This document shows positions 36,661 through 46,500 of a DNA stretch of 64,000 nt, piece by piece. Under the pieces are notes generated by a model that did no database searches, was not told the DNA's origin, and saw only the letters and a list, made by a program, of their open reading frames with translations. This stretch comes from DASRDU01 sp046331565 (GTDB lineage Bacteria > Acidobacteriota > Blastocatellia > RBC074): contig JAXLQP010000003.1 in NCBI GenBank assembly GCA_046331565.1, positions 620,001-684,000 on the forward strand, written 5' to 3'. The stretch's first letter is position 1; each line of letters opens with the position of its first letter. Both the position numbers and the translations under genes were made by a program.

Positions 36661-39600
36661 GTGGCAGTCTCAAGCAAACAGTCCAGCACAGAAAGCGGAG
36701 CAGGCGTCACTGCTGCGGCTGAGCTGTTGTCTGATGACCGCGACTGGCTTTACGGCCCGGTGCCCGTTGCGGCGCTCTTTCACGACACGGCAGAGCCGGT
36801 GCGCCGCCGCTTTCTGCTGCTGATGGCGCTGGCCGTATTGTGCAGCGCAGCGGTGGCAGTGGCGGGCGGATTGCCCGGCCCGGCTGGCCTGACGCTCAGC
36901 CTCGGCGGAGTGCAGGCGCATCCGGCCATCTGGCCGCCCGCGATTTTCGGCGTGCTGATTTCGTGCTGGTTCGGCGCGGTGTGGGGATTCGGCGTGACCT
37001 TTATCAGCAGCCTGGCGCTGGCGCTGAGTCACGGGCTGCCGCTGCCCTGGGCAACACTGATGGCGCTCTCGACGGCGGCGGGAATGATTGTGGTCGGGCT
37101 GGCTTACCGCACCACGCCGATTGCCGCTGATCTGCGTTCGACCCGGTCGCTCGTCTTCTTTCTCTTTGTCAGCTACTTTGCCGCGCTGGTCAGTTCGAGC
37201 GCGGCGTTTGTGCAGGCCGCAATCAGACACCTCAGCGCCAGCGACACGTTTCGTGAATGGCAGAGCTGGTGGGTCGGCACGTTTTTGCAATCGGTCATCT
37301 TCACGCTGCCGCTGTTGTGGGCGGCGGGGCGTCCGGTGCTGCGCTGGAAGAAGCGGCTGGCCTTGCACCGGCCCTGGCAGGCGCCTTCGACCAATGACAT
37401 CGGCATTGTTTTCGGCCTGATGCTCTTTGTGCTTTCGATGTTCATCCTGGGCGCAAGCTATCTGGCCCGGCTCAATCTGAAAACAACCCTGCAGGGCGTG
37501 CGCGACCGGGCGCTGGTCGAACTGATTTCAGCGGCGGCTGAAAGTTTGTCGCTGATTGACTGGGTCAGTTTCGGGTTCATCATTTTCACGGGTTATTTCG
37601 GTTATCAACTGGCGATCAACTGGACACAGTCGCTGCGGCAGCAGATCGAAGCGCAGATGAAATCGCTGCGCGAATCGGAAGAACGTTACCGCCTGCTGTT
37701 CGAGATCAACCCGCAGCCGATGTATGTCTATGACCGCAACACGCTCGAATTTCTGGCGGTCAATCAGGCGATGACTGACAGTTACGGTTATCCCCGCGAC
37801 GAACTGCTGCGGATGACGCTGCGCGACATTCGCCCGCCGGAAGATGTGCCGCGCGTGCTGGAAAAAATTGCCGGGGCGCAACCGGGCATCAATGAAGGCG
37901 GGCAGTGGCGGCATCGCAAACGTGACGGCACGCTGATCATTGTCGAAGTCGCTTATCACCAGCTTGATTTTGCCGGGCGACCCGCCATTCTGGCTCAGGC
38001 CGTTGACATTACCGACCGCCGCCGCACTGAAGAAAAGATCAGAAAGCTGAATGATTATCTGGAATCCAGCGTGCGTGAACGCACGGCGCAACTTGCCGCC
38101 GCCAACACCGAACTGCACCGCGAAGTCGGTGAGCGGCGACGCGCTGAAGAGATTCTGCGGCAGACCAATTACACGCTGGAAACGCTGATTCAGGCTTCGC
38201 CGCTGGCCATCATCCTGCTCGATCCGCAGGGCCGCGTGCAGGTCTGGAATGCGGCGGCAGAACGGATGTTCGGCTGGACTGAGGCCGAAGTGATCGGCCA
38301 CGCGCTGCCGCTCGGCGAAGGCCGCGAACGCGAGGAATTCAACACCCTGGGCGAAGTCGTGATGCAGGGCGTGCCGTTCAGCGTCATGGATTTGCGCACG
38401 CAGCGGCGCGACAGTACGGCGATTGACATCAGCATTTCGGCGGCGCCCGTCACTGACACTGACGGTCGCATCAGCGGCGTCGTCGCCGTCATCACCGACA
38501 TTACCGAACGCAAGCGCGCCGAAGTGCAGTTGCGTGAAAGCGAGGAGCGTTACCGCGACCTGTTCGAGAATGCCAATGACCTGATTCAGAGCGTCGGTCT
38601 TGACGGTCGGCTGTTGTATGCCAATCGTGCCTGGCTTGAGACGCTCGGTTACAGCCGCGATGAAATCAGCCGCCTGACGATGTTCGACATCATTGACCCG
38701 TCGCAGCACGCGCACTGTTTCGAGGCGCTCAAATCAGTGATGACCGGCCATCCGGTGACGCGGGTCGAAACCGTCTTTGTCACCCGCGATGGTCGTCGCA
38801 TCATCGTTGAGGGCAGCATCAACTGCCGCTTTGAAAACGGAAAGCCGGTTTCGACGCGCGGCATCTTCCGCGACATCACCGAACGCAAACAGGCCGAGGA
38901 AGAGTTGCGCGCCAGCGAAGCCAACGTGCGCGCCATCATCGAGTATATGCTGTCGGGGCTGATCCTGACCGATGATCGCGGCTTTATTCAACTGGTCAAT
39001 CCGGCAGCGGAAAAAATCTTCGGTTACAAAGCTGATGAAATGATCGGGCAGCATCTGGCGATGCTGATGCCGGAAATGACAGGCGATGACCGCGCCAGAT
39101 TTCTGCGGCAGGCGCGGCAGAAAGCACGCGGGCGTGTGACCGAATGGGAAGGCCGCCGCAAAAACGGCGAAATCTTTCCGTTTGAACTTTCGTTCTATGA
39201 ATTCAACACGCCCGAAGGCCGCCGCTTCGCGGGCCACATCCGCGACCTGTCTGAACGGCGCGAAGTTGACAAACTCAAAAAGGAATTCATCTCAACGGTC
39301 AGTCACGAACTGCGCACGCCGCTGACTTCGATTCGCGGTTCGCTGCGATTACTGGCGGGCGGCGCGTTCGGTGAATTGCCGCGCGAAGCCGTTGAGATGG
39401 TGATGGTGGCTGATCGCAACACCGTGCGGCTGCTGGAACTCATCAACGACATTCTTGATCTTGAAAGACTTGAAAGCGGCAGAATGGAAATGCACTTTGC
39501 CGCGCAGCCGCTCGCAGAGGTCTTTGATCGCGCGCTGGAATCAGTGATCGCCTTTGCGGCACAGCAGCAGATCAGCATTCGCCTGCAACCGACGACCGCC

Positions 39601-40002
39601 GCCGTGCTCGGTGATGGCGACCGGCTGGTGCAGGTGCTCATCAACCTGCTCTCGAATGCCATCAAGTTTTCGCCCGCTGGCAGCGAGGTGATGGTTTCAG
39701 CGACTGTGCAGGATGGTTCCATCGAAGTGCGCGTGCAGGATCACGGGCGCGGCATTCCGGCAGCATTTCTTGACAAGGTCTTTGAGCGATTCCGTCAGGT
39801 TGAAGCTTCGGATGACCGGCAGAAAGGCGGCACGGGCCTCGGCCTGGCCATCTGCCGCAACATCATCGAACAGCATCACGGCACCATCGGCGTTGACAGC
39901 GCGGAAGGCCGGGGCAGCACGTTCTGGTTCAGACTGCCCGCCGCCGCTGAATCCATCGTCAGCGCCGAAACAGCAGCCCCACCCAGAGTCAGCGTGACAT
40001 GA
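36661..40002 (+). CDS. Multi-PAS membrane sensor histidine kinase (MASE1-like)
   Basis: 1113 residues from GTG 36661; no earlier start is likely. Residues ~50-325 hold eight or so membrane helices of the MASE1 type (IWPPAIFGVLISCWFG, WQSWWVGTFLQSVIFTLPLL). Four PAS domains follow, near residues 340, 500, 627 and 753, each ending in DITxRKRAE-like linkers (first: DITDRRRTE). The kinase core has the H-box STVSHELRTPLTSIRG (His882), N-box LLSNAIKFSPAGS, G1 DHGRGIPAAF and G2 GGTGLGLAICRNI. It should phosphorylate the response regulator encoded next (4-nt overlap). Signal unknown. Confidence 0.93.
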   Translation: MAVSSKQSSTESGAGVTAAAELLSDDRDWLYGPVPVAALFHDTAEPVRRRFLLLMALAVLCSAAVAVAGGLPGPAGLTLSLGGVQAHPAIWPPAIFGVLISCWFGAVWGFGVTFISSLALALSHGLPLPWATLMALSTAAGMIVVGLAYRTTPIAADLRSTRSLVFFLFVSYFAALVSSSAAFVQAAIRHLSASDTFREWQSWWVGTFLQSVIFTLPLLWAAGRPVLRWKKRLALHRPWQAPSTNDIGIVFGLMLFVLSMFILGASYLARLNLKTTLQGVRDRALVELISAAAESLSLIDWVSFGFIIFTGYFGYQLAINWTQSLRQQIEAQMKSLRESEERYRLLFEINPQPMYVYDRNTLEFLAVNQAMTDSYGYPRDELLRMTLRDIRPPEDVPRVLEKIAGAQPGINEGGQWRHRKRDGTLIIVEVAYHQLDFAGRPAILAQAVDITDRRRTEEKIRKLNDYLESSVRERTAQLAAANTELHREVGERRRAEEILRQTNYTLETLIQASPLAIILLDPQGRVQVWNAAAERMFGWTEAEVIGHALPLGEGREREEFNTLGEVVMQGVPFSVMDLRTQRRDSTAIDISISAAPVTDTDGRISGVVAVITDITERKRAEVQLRESEERYRDLFENANDLIQSVGLDGRLLYANRAWLETLGYSRDEISRLTMFDIIDPSQHAHCFEALKSVMTGHPVTRVETVFVTRDGRRIIVEGSINCRFENGKPVSTRGIFRDITERKQAEEELRASEANVRAIIEYMLSGLILTDDRGFIQLVNPAAEKIFGYKADEMIGQHLAMLMPEMTGDDRARFLRQARQKARGRVTEWEGRRKNGEIFPFELSFYEFNTPEGRRFAGHIRDLSERREVDKLKKEFISTVSHELRTPLTSIRGSLRLLAGGAFGELPREAVEMVMVADRNTVRLLELINDILDLERLESGRMEMHFAAQPLAEVFDRALESVIAFAAQQQISIRLQPTTAAVLGDGDRLVQVLINLLSNAIKFSPAGSEVMVSATVQDGSIEVRVQDHGRGIPAAFLDKVFERFRQVEASDDRQKGGTGLGLAICRNIIEQHHGTIGVDSAEGRGSTFWFRLPAAAESIVSAETAAPPRVSVT

Positions 40003-40373
40003 AAATTCTGATTATTGATGACGAGGCAGACATCAGGCTGATTGCAAAAGTAAGTCTGAGCCGGATCGGTGGAATGGAAGTCATTGACGCTGACAACGGC
40101 GCTGAAGGCGTGCGACGAGCTGCTGAAGAAATGCCCGATGCCATTCTGCTGGATGTAATGATGCCGCTGATGGACGGGCCTGCCACGTTCAGCGCCCTGC
40201 GCGGGAACGCGGCGACGGCAGCGATTCCGGTCATCTTTCTGACCGCGAAGGCCATGCGCTCAGAGATCGAAAGGTTGCAGGCCCTCGGCGCAGCCGGAGT
40301 GCTGACCAAACCATTCGACCCGCTGACGCTGCCCGAACAATTGCGAAGGATTTTGCAGATCACCCCGCACTGA
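39999..40373 (+). CDS. Single-domain response regulator (CheY-like)
   Basis: 124 residues, a lone receiver domain with no output domain. Acidic pocket Asp7, Asp8 and Glu9 (LIIDDEADI), phosphorylation site Asp52 (LLDVMMPLMDG), Thr82 (FLTAKAM) and Lys104 (LTKPFDP). Its ATG overlaps the kinase stop (ATGA), so it is translationally coupled. With the kinase and the downstream Hpt protein it may form a phosphorelay; a regulator with an output domain would have to lie elsewhere. Confidence 0.93.
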   Translation: MKILIIDDEADIRLIAKVSLSRIGGMEVIDADNGAEGVRRAAEEMPDAILLDVMMPLMDGPATFSALRGNAATAAIPVIFLTAKAMRSEIERLQALGAAGVLTKPFDPLTLPEQLRRILQITPH

Positions 40374-40382
40374 AACAAACAG

Positions 40383-40496
40383 CAAACAAGGAGCAAACAG
40401 GGAGCAAACAAGGAGCGCAGGCGTCCCGCCTGCCTGTGTTCCACGAAAGGTACTTTGATTGAAAGTCAGGCAGGCGGGACGCCTGCGCTCCTTGTT
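40383..40496. repeat. Tandem 11-mers plus perfect 30-bp inverted repeat
   Basis: Three copies of an 11-bp unit (40383-40415, CAAACAAGGAG with one change) run into a palindrome with perfect 30-bp arms (40407-40436 with 40467-40496) and a 30-nt spacer. It lies between the response regulator gene and the Hpt gene, ends 21 nt before the Hpt start and extends that reading frame upstream artificially. Confidence 0.92.
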
Positions 40497-40517
40497 CAGC
40501 ACGATTGCAAAACTGCG

Positions 40518-40865
40518 ATGCCTGAGTTTGAGGACATTCTGAGTGAATTGCGCGGGCAGTTTTACCGCAGCGCGGCGGAGCGGTTTGAGCGCATCGAACA
40601 GGCTTTGCAGGCGCTCGAAACAATGCCGCCGGATGCGCCTGAAACCATCAGCACGCTGCGTGAGCTGATGCGCCAGTTTCACGGTCTGAATGGCGCAGGC
40701 CGGACATTCGGCTTCCCGAACGTGTCAGTGATTGCCCGCCGGGCTGAAGAGGAATGCAACCGGCGGCTTGAGAAGTCACAGCCGCCCGCGCCGGATGAAC
40801 TGCAACGCTGGCGTGAAAGCCTGGCGGAACTGCGAAAGGAAGTGACGCCGCCCGCAAATGAATGA
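40518..40865 (+). CDS. Hpt-domain phosphotransfer protein
   Basis: 115 residues from ATG 40518. The open frame reaches back to 40455, but that part is the palindromic repeat, so I reject it. Four-helix Hpt pattern with the phospho-accepting His55 in MRQFHGLNGAGRTFGF, the usual H-x2-x-G context. It follows a histidine kinase and a lone receiver on the same strand and could pass phosphate on to another regulator. The repeat inserted between the two-component pair and this gene probably does not break co-transcription, but it may attenuate it. Confidence 0.82.
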   Translation: MPEFEDILSELRGQFYRSAAERFERIEQALQALETMPPDAPETISTLRELMRQFHGLNGAGRTFGFPNVSVIARRAEEECNRRLEKSQPPAPDELQRWRESLAELRKEVTPPANE

Positions 40866-40872
40866 ATCAGAT

Positions 40873-42561
40873 TTACCGCACAGAGGATTGTCGAATGAAC
40901 TGCATTTCGGGCAGATCAGCATCAGCCCTGGCCCACGCTCTGACAAACTTTGAATAAGTCTCACGCGCGGCGGCCTCGCGCCCCGCGCCCTGCTGCGCCT
41001 GCATCAGCCCAAACAGCGCGCGTCCGCTGCCCGGATCGCGTTCAATCGCCGCGCGGAAAAATTCTTCAGCTTCTTTCCACCGCTTCAACTGCACACAGAT
41101 TTTGCCCGCGACTTCTTCCATCGGGTGCGGATAAAGCGGCGGTTCTGAATAGCCGAGTTTGTTTTCTTCCTCGATGGCTTCACGCAGCAGCGCAATCGCT
41201 TCATCGGCGGTCTTTTCGCGGGCGGCAAGGCGCGCCTTCAATTCAAACGGCGCAACGGCGAGGGCGCGCAACTGCAGTTTCTGCCGTCCGAGTTGCGGAA
41301 TGTTTTTCGCTTTTTCAAATCGCTCCTTCAGCCACGCGCTTTCACGTTCGAGCAGATCAAGCTGTGTGCGGGCCGCTGCCGCGTCGCCTTTGGCAAGCTG
41401 CGCGAGCGCGGTGGCGTAATAACGCCACGCCCTGAAGCTCTCAAATTCGCCTTCGCCGGGCAGCGCATTGCCATCCAGAATCTCATTCCACTTTTCAAAA
41501 CGCACAAGCAGCCGCAGCCGCGCCAGCCTGCCTTCAAGAGCCGTGCGCGATTTTTCTTCACCCGGTTTGCGGTCGTAATCGAGCAGTTCCTCACTCAGGC
41601 GCATTGCGTCGCGGTAGCGGCCCTGATAGCCATACACCGTCGCCAGAAAATGCACGTTATGACCGTAAGGCCCGGCAGCGTTGTCGGATTTTTCAGCGTT
41701 GTCACGAATGTAAGCGCGATCAACTTCGGCTGATTTTTCAAAAGCCCTGGCGGCATCATCCCAGCGGTCAACGTGCACGTAAGTGTGACCGGGCATGTGC
41801 ACCGCGTGACCGACCTTTGGCGCGAGCGAACCGTAAACATCAGCCGACGGCACGCCGTCAATCGCCCGTTTGCCCGATTCGGTGGCGTGAATCATGTAAT
41901 GGTGCGCGGCCAGGTGCTGCGGCTCTTTCGCCAGCACGACCTGCAGCAGCGCGATGGCTTCGACCGTGCCGGGGCGCGGCGTGCCGTCGCGTTCATAACC
42001 CGACATCAAAGCAAGCGCGAGAAAGAGCTTTGCTTCCAGGTCATCAGGATAAAGCGCAACGATTTTGCGCAGCGCCGCGCGGTAAGTTTCGCTGGCGCCG
42101 AGAAAGGCGTTGTTCTGCACGTTGCTCTTTTCGCCCTGATAACGCGCCTCGACTGCGGCCAGGTAAAGCCGTTCGTGTTCGCTGGCTTTGCCGCTCAGTT
42201 CCCTTGCCCGTTTGAGCGCGCCATCGCGCCGCGCGTCATTGATGGCGGCCATCGCAATGCCCCACTGCGCCATCGCACAGTCAGGATCAAGCTGCGCCGC
42301 GCGCTCGAATGAACGGTCGGCCTCGTAAAACCAGAACGAATGCAGCAGCGCCAGCCCCTGATCAAAGAACTGCTGCGCTTCGGCTGATTTCGTTGTGACC
42401 GGCAGATGCACTTTGCCGTAACCGGGCATCAGTTGCGCCGGTCGCGTTGATTCCTTCGCCGCGCCCGGCGTGTGACAGATGGCGGTGTTGTCCTGCTGCG
42501 ATTGCGCCCTGACCGTGACAACCAGAAGACAACAGACAAACAGTGTCAGCCGAAGTCTCAT
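40873..42561 (-). CDS. Exported TPR-repeat protein
   Basis: 562 residues with a signal peptide (MRLRLTLFVCCLLVVTVRAQ). AGGAG lies seven nt before ATG 42561. The body is helical TPR (AQQFFDQGLALLHSFWFYEA, FERAAQLDPDCAMAQWGIAM, near the end AEEFFRAAIERDPGSGRALF). Conserved His-rich segments (AHHYMIHATESG, VGHAVHMPGHTYVHVDRWDD) recur in a family of exported TPR proteins of unknown function. It converges with the Hpt gene (8 nt apart). Likely a periplasmic protein-binding scaffold; no catalytic site is evident. Confidence 0.8.
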   Translation of the reverse strand: MRLRLTLFVCCLLVVTVRAQSQQDNTAICHTPGAAKESTRPAQLMPGYGKVHLPVTTKSAEAQQFFDQGLALLHSFWFYEADRSFERAAQLDPDCAMAQWGIAMAAINDARRDGALKRARELSGKASEHERLYLAAVEARYQGEKSNVQNNAFLGASETYRAALRKIVALYPDDLEAKLFLALALMSGYERDGTPRPGTVEAIALLQVVLAKEPQHLAAHHYMIHATESGKRAIDGVPSADVYGSLAPKVGHAVHMPGHTYVHVDRWDDAARAFEKSAEVDRAYIRDNAEKSDNAAGPYGHNVHFLATVYGYQGRYRDAMRLSEELLDYDRKPGEEKSRTALEGRLARLRLLVRFEKWNEILDGNALPGEGEFESFRAWRYYATALAQLAKGDAAAARTQLDLLERESAWLKERFEKAKNIPQLGRQKLQLRALAVAPFELKARLAAREKTADEAIALLREAIEEENKLGYSEPPLYPHPMEEVAGKICVQLKRWKEAEEFFRAAIERDPGSGRALFGLMQAQQGAGREAAARETYSKFVRAWARADADLPEMQFIRQSSVR

Positions 42562-42738
42562 GGGATCGCTCCTGTGGTGAATGCCTGTTCCTGACGAGGT
42601 CAGAAAGGGACAATGTTGATTGATGCTCAGCGGGATTGCCTGTCGGCGCGCGGATTGTAGCAGAAACGGGAGCGGGTTTAGAATCGCCGTTCCACGCTTT
42701 GCCCCGGATGCAGGTCAGTCAGCAGTGAAAGGAACACC

Positions 42739-43023
42739 ATGAATCAACAGATCAGCGCTGATCTCTGGTCAGAAGATCCGGAACTGGCGGTTGAGATGCT
42801 CGGCCAGCGCACGGGCTTTGCGGTGGAACTCATTTGCAGCGAGAACGCCACCAGCACCGGCAGCTTTCGCATCATTCCCGCTGCCGAAAGCCTGACGCGC
42901 GGTGAGGTGGCAACTTTCTGGATGTGGCACGTCACTGCCAACCGGCAGTATTTTCACGAGGCCTGGCAGGCAGGCGTCAGCTTTTATGAAGCCTGGCAGC
43001 AGTACCTCGCCGCACACCAGTGA
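42739..43023 (+). CDS. Small conserved-looking protein of unknown function
   Basis: 94 residues with an excellent ribosome binding site (AAAGGAACACC before ATG 42739). No signal peptide or membrane segment. Acidic N-terminal half (SADLWSEDPELAVEMLGQRT), and an aromatic C-terminal half (FWMWHVTANRQYFHEAWQAG). I do not recognise the family. It lies 33 nt before the YwbE-like gene and is probably co-transcribed with it. The 177-nt gap before it probably contains divergent promoters for this gene and the TPR gene. Confidence 0.75.
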   Translation: MNQQISADLWSEDPELAVEMLGQRTGFAVELICSENATSTGSFRIIPAAESLTRGEVATFWMWHVTANRQYFHEAWQAGVSFYEAWQQYLAAHQ

Positions 43024-43056
43024 ATGCGCCGCACCGCTGACAGGAGTTATGCCACG

Positions 43057-43290
43057 ATGAATGGACAGTACCGGAAAGACATCAGGCCGGGGCTTCAGGT
43101 TGAGATCGTGCAGAAGCAGCACCAGCGCACGGGCCGCCGCACGACCGGCATTGTGCAGGAGATTCTGACCAGTTCCCCGCATCATCCGCACGGCATCAAG
43201 GTGCGCCTGACCACCGGCGAAGTGGGCCGCGTGCAGGCCATCTGCCCGCCTCGCCAGCCCGATTCATCATCTGCCGGTTTCCAGAGCTGA
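43057..43290 (+). CDS. ywbE: YwbE family protein (DUF2196)
   Basis: 77 residues from ATG 43057, with AGGAG about ten nt upstream; the frame is open from 43024 but the family begins at MNGQYRKDIRPGLQVEIVQK. The pattern RKDIRPGL...VEIV...QRTGRRTTGIVQEILTSS...HPHGIKVRLTTGEVGRVQ fits the small YwbE family, a likely beta-barrel (SH3/KOW-like) cytoplasmic protein of unknown function. The last 15 or so residues (PPRQPDSSSAGFQS) are a nonconserved tail that runs up to the repeat region. Confidence 0.88.
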   Translation: MNGQYRKDIRPGLQVEIVQKQHQRTGRRTTGIVQEILTSSPHHPHGIKVRLTTGEVGRVQAICPPRQPDSSSAGFQS

Positions 43291-43400
43291 TTTCAATTGC
43301 GTAAACAGAAAGTATTGCGCGATTTGCCCGCAGTCGCGCGGCTTACGTGACGGGCTGATAGCGGATGCCGCGCGATTCTGGCAAATCGCGCAACACCTCC
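43289..43400. repeat. Dispersed element shared with 31971-32020, copies 2 and 3
   Basis: The left part (43289-43328) is the reverse complement of 31981-32020: identical 15-mer GATTTCAATTGCGTA (43289-43303) and the TTGCGCGATTTGCC block (43315-43328) at the same spacing. The right part (about 43370-43400) repeats the hairpin half in direct orientation. Together the two form an inverted repeat (43314-43328 with 43380-43394). The rest of the gap to 43537 shows nothing. Confidence 0.8.
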
Positions 43401-43537
43401 GGGTCTCTCGCCGTCCCAGGTCACTTCATTGACAGCGCCCGCGTCATCGGCATAAAGTCTGGCGCATCTTACTTCCAATAAGTTCAGCATTACTTCGGAA
43501 CCGCACTGGTGGCGGCGACTCTGATCGGAGGCTCATC

Positions 43538-46500
43538 ATGCGTTGGCTGGTTTTCTGTTTCGCCTGCGCGATCCTGGCTGCTTACTCCGCTCTTTTTCCG
43601 CAAAGACAAATCCAGGCACAAGGCAATCGCGGTGATGGAGCTGTGGTGCGCCTGCTTCCGATCACAGCAGTTCTGCCCGGAGCAGGCAGCCGCGCGCAGG
43701 ACGAACAGCGCGCCGTGCCCGAACCGGGCAAATCAGTCAGCCGGGAACTGAGCGGTGGTGAATCGCATTCATACCGCATCACGCTTGAGGCGGGCTGGTT
43801 CTTTCGCGCAGTGGTCGAGCAGCAGGGCATCAATCTGGTTCTCACACTTTACGGCCCGGACGGTCAGAAGCTCTGCGACCTTGACAGCCCCATTGGCGCG
43901 CAGGGGCCTGAGCCGGTTTCACTGGTCGCTGATGCTGCCGGGAATTACCGCCTGGAAGTGCGGACGTTGCAGCCGAATGCGCCGAAGGGAAACTATGACC
44001 TGAAGGTCGAAGAACTGCGCCTGGCCACCCCGCAGGACAGGGCGCGCATCGTCGCCGAACGCGCCTTTGCGGAAGCGACGCTCACTTATCAGGGAACGGC
44101 GGAATCGCTGCGGAAAGGAATTGAGAAATACGAAAAAGTCATTCCGCTCTGGCAGGCGCTCGGTGATCGCCAGCAGGAAGCCTTTACGCTCTCGGTCATC
44201 GGGTATCTCTACAAGAACCTCGGCGAATACCAGCAGGCGCTGACGTATCACCAGCGGGCATTGCCGCTCAGGCGGGCCGCTGGCAATCGCAGTGGCGAAG
44301 CCCTCACGCTCTACAGCATCGGCGCCATCTACGATAATACCGGCGAGCCGCAAAAGGCGCTCAGCGTCTATCAGCAGGCATTGTCAATTTATCAGGAACT
44401 CGGTGATCGCTCGATGGAAGCCGCCACGCTCGGCAATCTGGGCGTTGTTTACAGCGGCCTCGGCGAACAGCGGAAGGCGCTGGAGTTTTTCAGCCGCGCC
44501 CTGCAACTCAAGCAGGCCGTGCGCGATCCATACGGCGAAGCCGCGCTGCTCAATAACATCGGCCTCGTTCATAACTACCTCGGCGAGCCACAGCAGGCGA
44601 TGGAATCCTACCAGCGCGCGCTGCCGCTCTATCGCGCGCTCAATGATCGTTCAGGCGAAGGCACCACGCTCAATAACATCGCCACGCTCTATGATAACCT
44701 CGGCGAGCAGCAGAAGGCGCTCGAAGTGCTGGAGCAGGTGCTGCAAATCAAGCGCGCCGCAGGCAACCGCGTCGAAGAGGCCATCACGCTCAACAACATT
44801 GCCGTCATTTTCGGAAAGCTGAAAGAACATTCGAAGGCGCTCGAATATTATCAGCAGGCACTCTCGCTCAGTCGCGGCGCGCCTTCAATGGAAGCCACCG
44901 CGCTCGGCAATCTCGGCAGGAACTGGAGCGATCTGGGCGATCACCGCAAGGCGCTGGATTTTTATGCGCAGGCGTTGCAACTCCGGCGTGAAATCGGCGA
45001 CCGCCGGGGAGAAGCCGTCACGCTCACCAGCATCGGCAGGGCTTATCACGAATTGCGTCAGTACGAACGGGCGCTCGATTATTTCAACCAGGCGCTGCCC
45101 CTGCAGCAGGCCATCAGTGATCGCAGCAGTGAGGCCATCACGCGCTACAACATTGCCCGCACCCGGCGCGACCTCAGCCAGCCTGCCGCCGCGCGCGCCG
45201 AGATCGAAGCCGCGCTTGCCATCGTCGAATCGCTGCGCTCGAATGTCGCCAGTCAGGGGCTGCGCACTTCGTACCTCGCTTCCATTCAGAAGTATTACGA
45301 ACTCGGCATTGACCTGCTGATGCGACTGCACAGGCAGCGACCGACTGAAGGATTCGCCGCCGCCGCGCTGCAAATGAGCGAGCGCGCCCGCGCCCGCTCG
45401 CTGCTTGAACTGCTCGCTGAAACCCGCGCCGATATTCGGCAGGGTGTGTCGGCGGAGTTGCTTGAACGCGAACGCTCGCTGCAAAAATCGCTCGACACCA
45501 GAGCGCTCGCGCAAACGCGCCTGCTCAACGGCCAGCACACTCCTGAACAGGCCGCTGCCCTGGCCAGAGAGATAGACGCGCTCACCACCGAATATGAACA
45601 GGTTCAGGCGCAGATCAGACAGACCAGCCCGCGTTACGCCGCCCTGACGCAGCCCGTGCCGCTCGGACTTAAGGAAATCCAGTCACAGGCGCTCGACCCT
45701 GACACGCTGCTGCTTGAATATGCCCTGGGCGAGGAAAAGAGTTACCTGTGGGCCGTCACGACGACTTCCATTGCCAGCTTTGAACTGCCGCCGCGCGCTG
45801 AGGTGGAACAGGCCGCAAAACGTGTCTGCGAACTGCTGACGGCGCACAGTCAGAACCTGCCGGACGAAACGCCGGAACACAGACGACAACGCCTCGCGCA
45901 GGCTGATGCCGAATACCCCAAAGCCTCAGCCGCGCTGAGTCAGGTGTTACTGGCTCCGGTCGCGGCTGAACTGAAGAACAAGCGGCTGCTGATCGCAGGC
46001 GACGGCCTGCTGCAATACGTGCCGTTCGCGGCGCTGCCGGAACCGGCAGTCAGTCGTCCAGTGTCCGTTGTCCAAAGTCAGTTGTCAGTTGTCAAAGGCA
46101 ATGCACCGCGCCCGGCAAACAACGGACAACGGACGACGGACAACGGACAGCCCCTGATCGTCAGTCACGAAATCATCAGCCTGCCGTCAGCTTCAGTCGT
46201 GGCGGCGCTGAGGCAGGAGGTGGCCGACCGCAAACCTGCGGGCCGGACGCTGGCTGTGCTGGCCGATCCGGTCTTTTCAAAGGATGATCCGCGAGTTGCA
46301 GCGTCAGGCAGGGGCAGGGTGACAGCGGTTCAGGAAGCCTCTTCGCTGACAGCCGCAAAAGAAGCGGCTGGCGAGTCGGGACTGACAGACCTGGTCCGGT
46401 TGCGCTTCAGCCGCGTGGAGGCTGACGAAATCGCGCGCCTGGCTGATGACAAAATGAAGCTGGCGGCGCTTGATTTCGCGGCCAGTCGCACGCTCGCTGT

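Noticed and set aside
37528..38715. Long antisense open frame in the histidine kinase gene.
   Set aside because: Shadow of the PAS-coding sequence with no ribosome binding site or family features.
40360..40372. CAGTGCGGGGTGA on the minus strand, a match to the -10 half of the ECF-type motif.
   Set aside because: Lies at the coding end of the response regulator gene in antisense, lacks the TGTGATGTTTT half, and no minus-strand gene starts downstream.
40455..40517. Upstream extension of the Hpt protein (IESQAGGTPALLVQHDCKTA).
   Set aside because: It is the translated arm of the palindromic repeat; the start at 40518 gives the complete domain.
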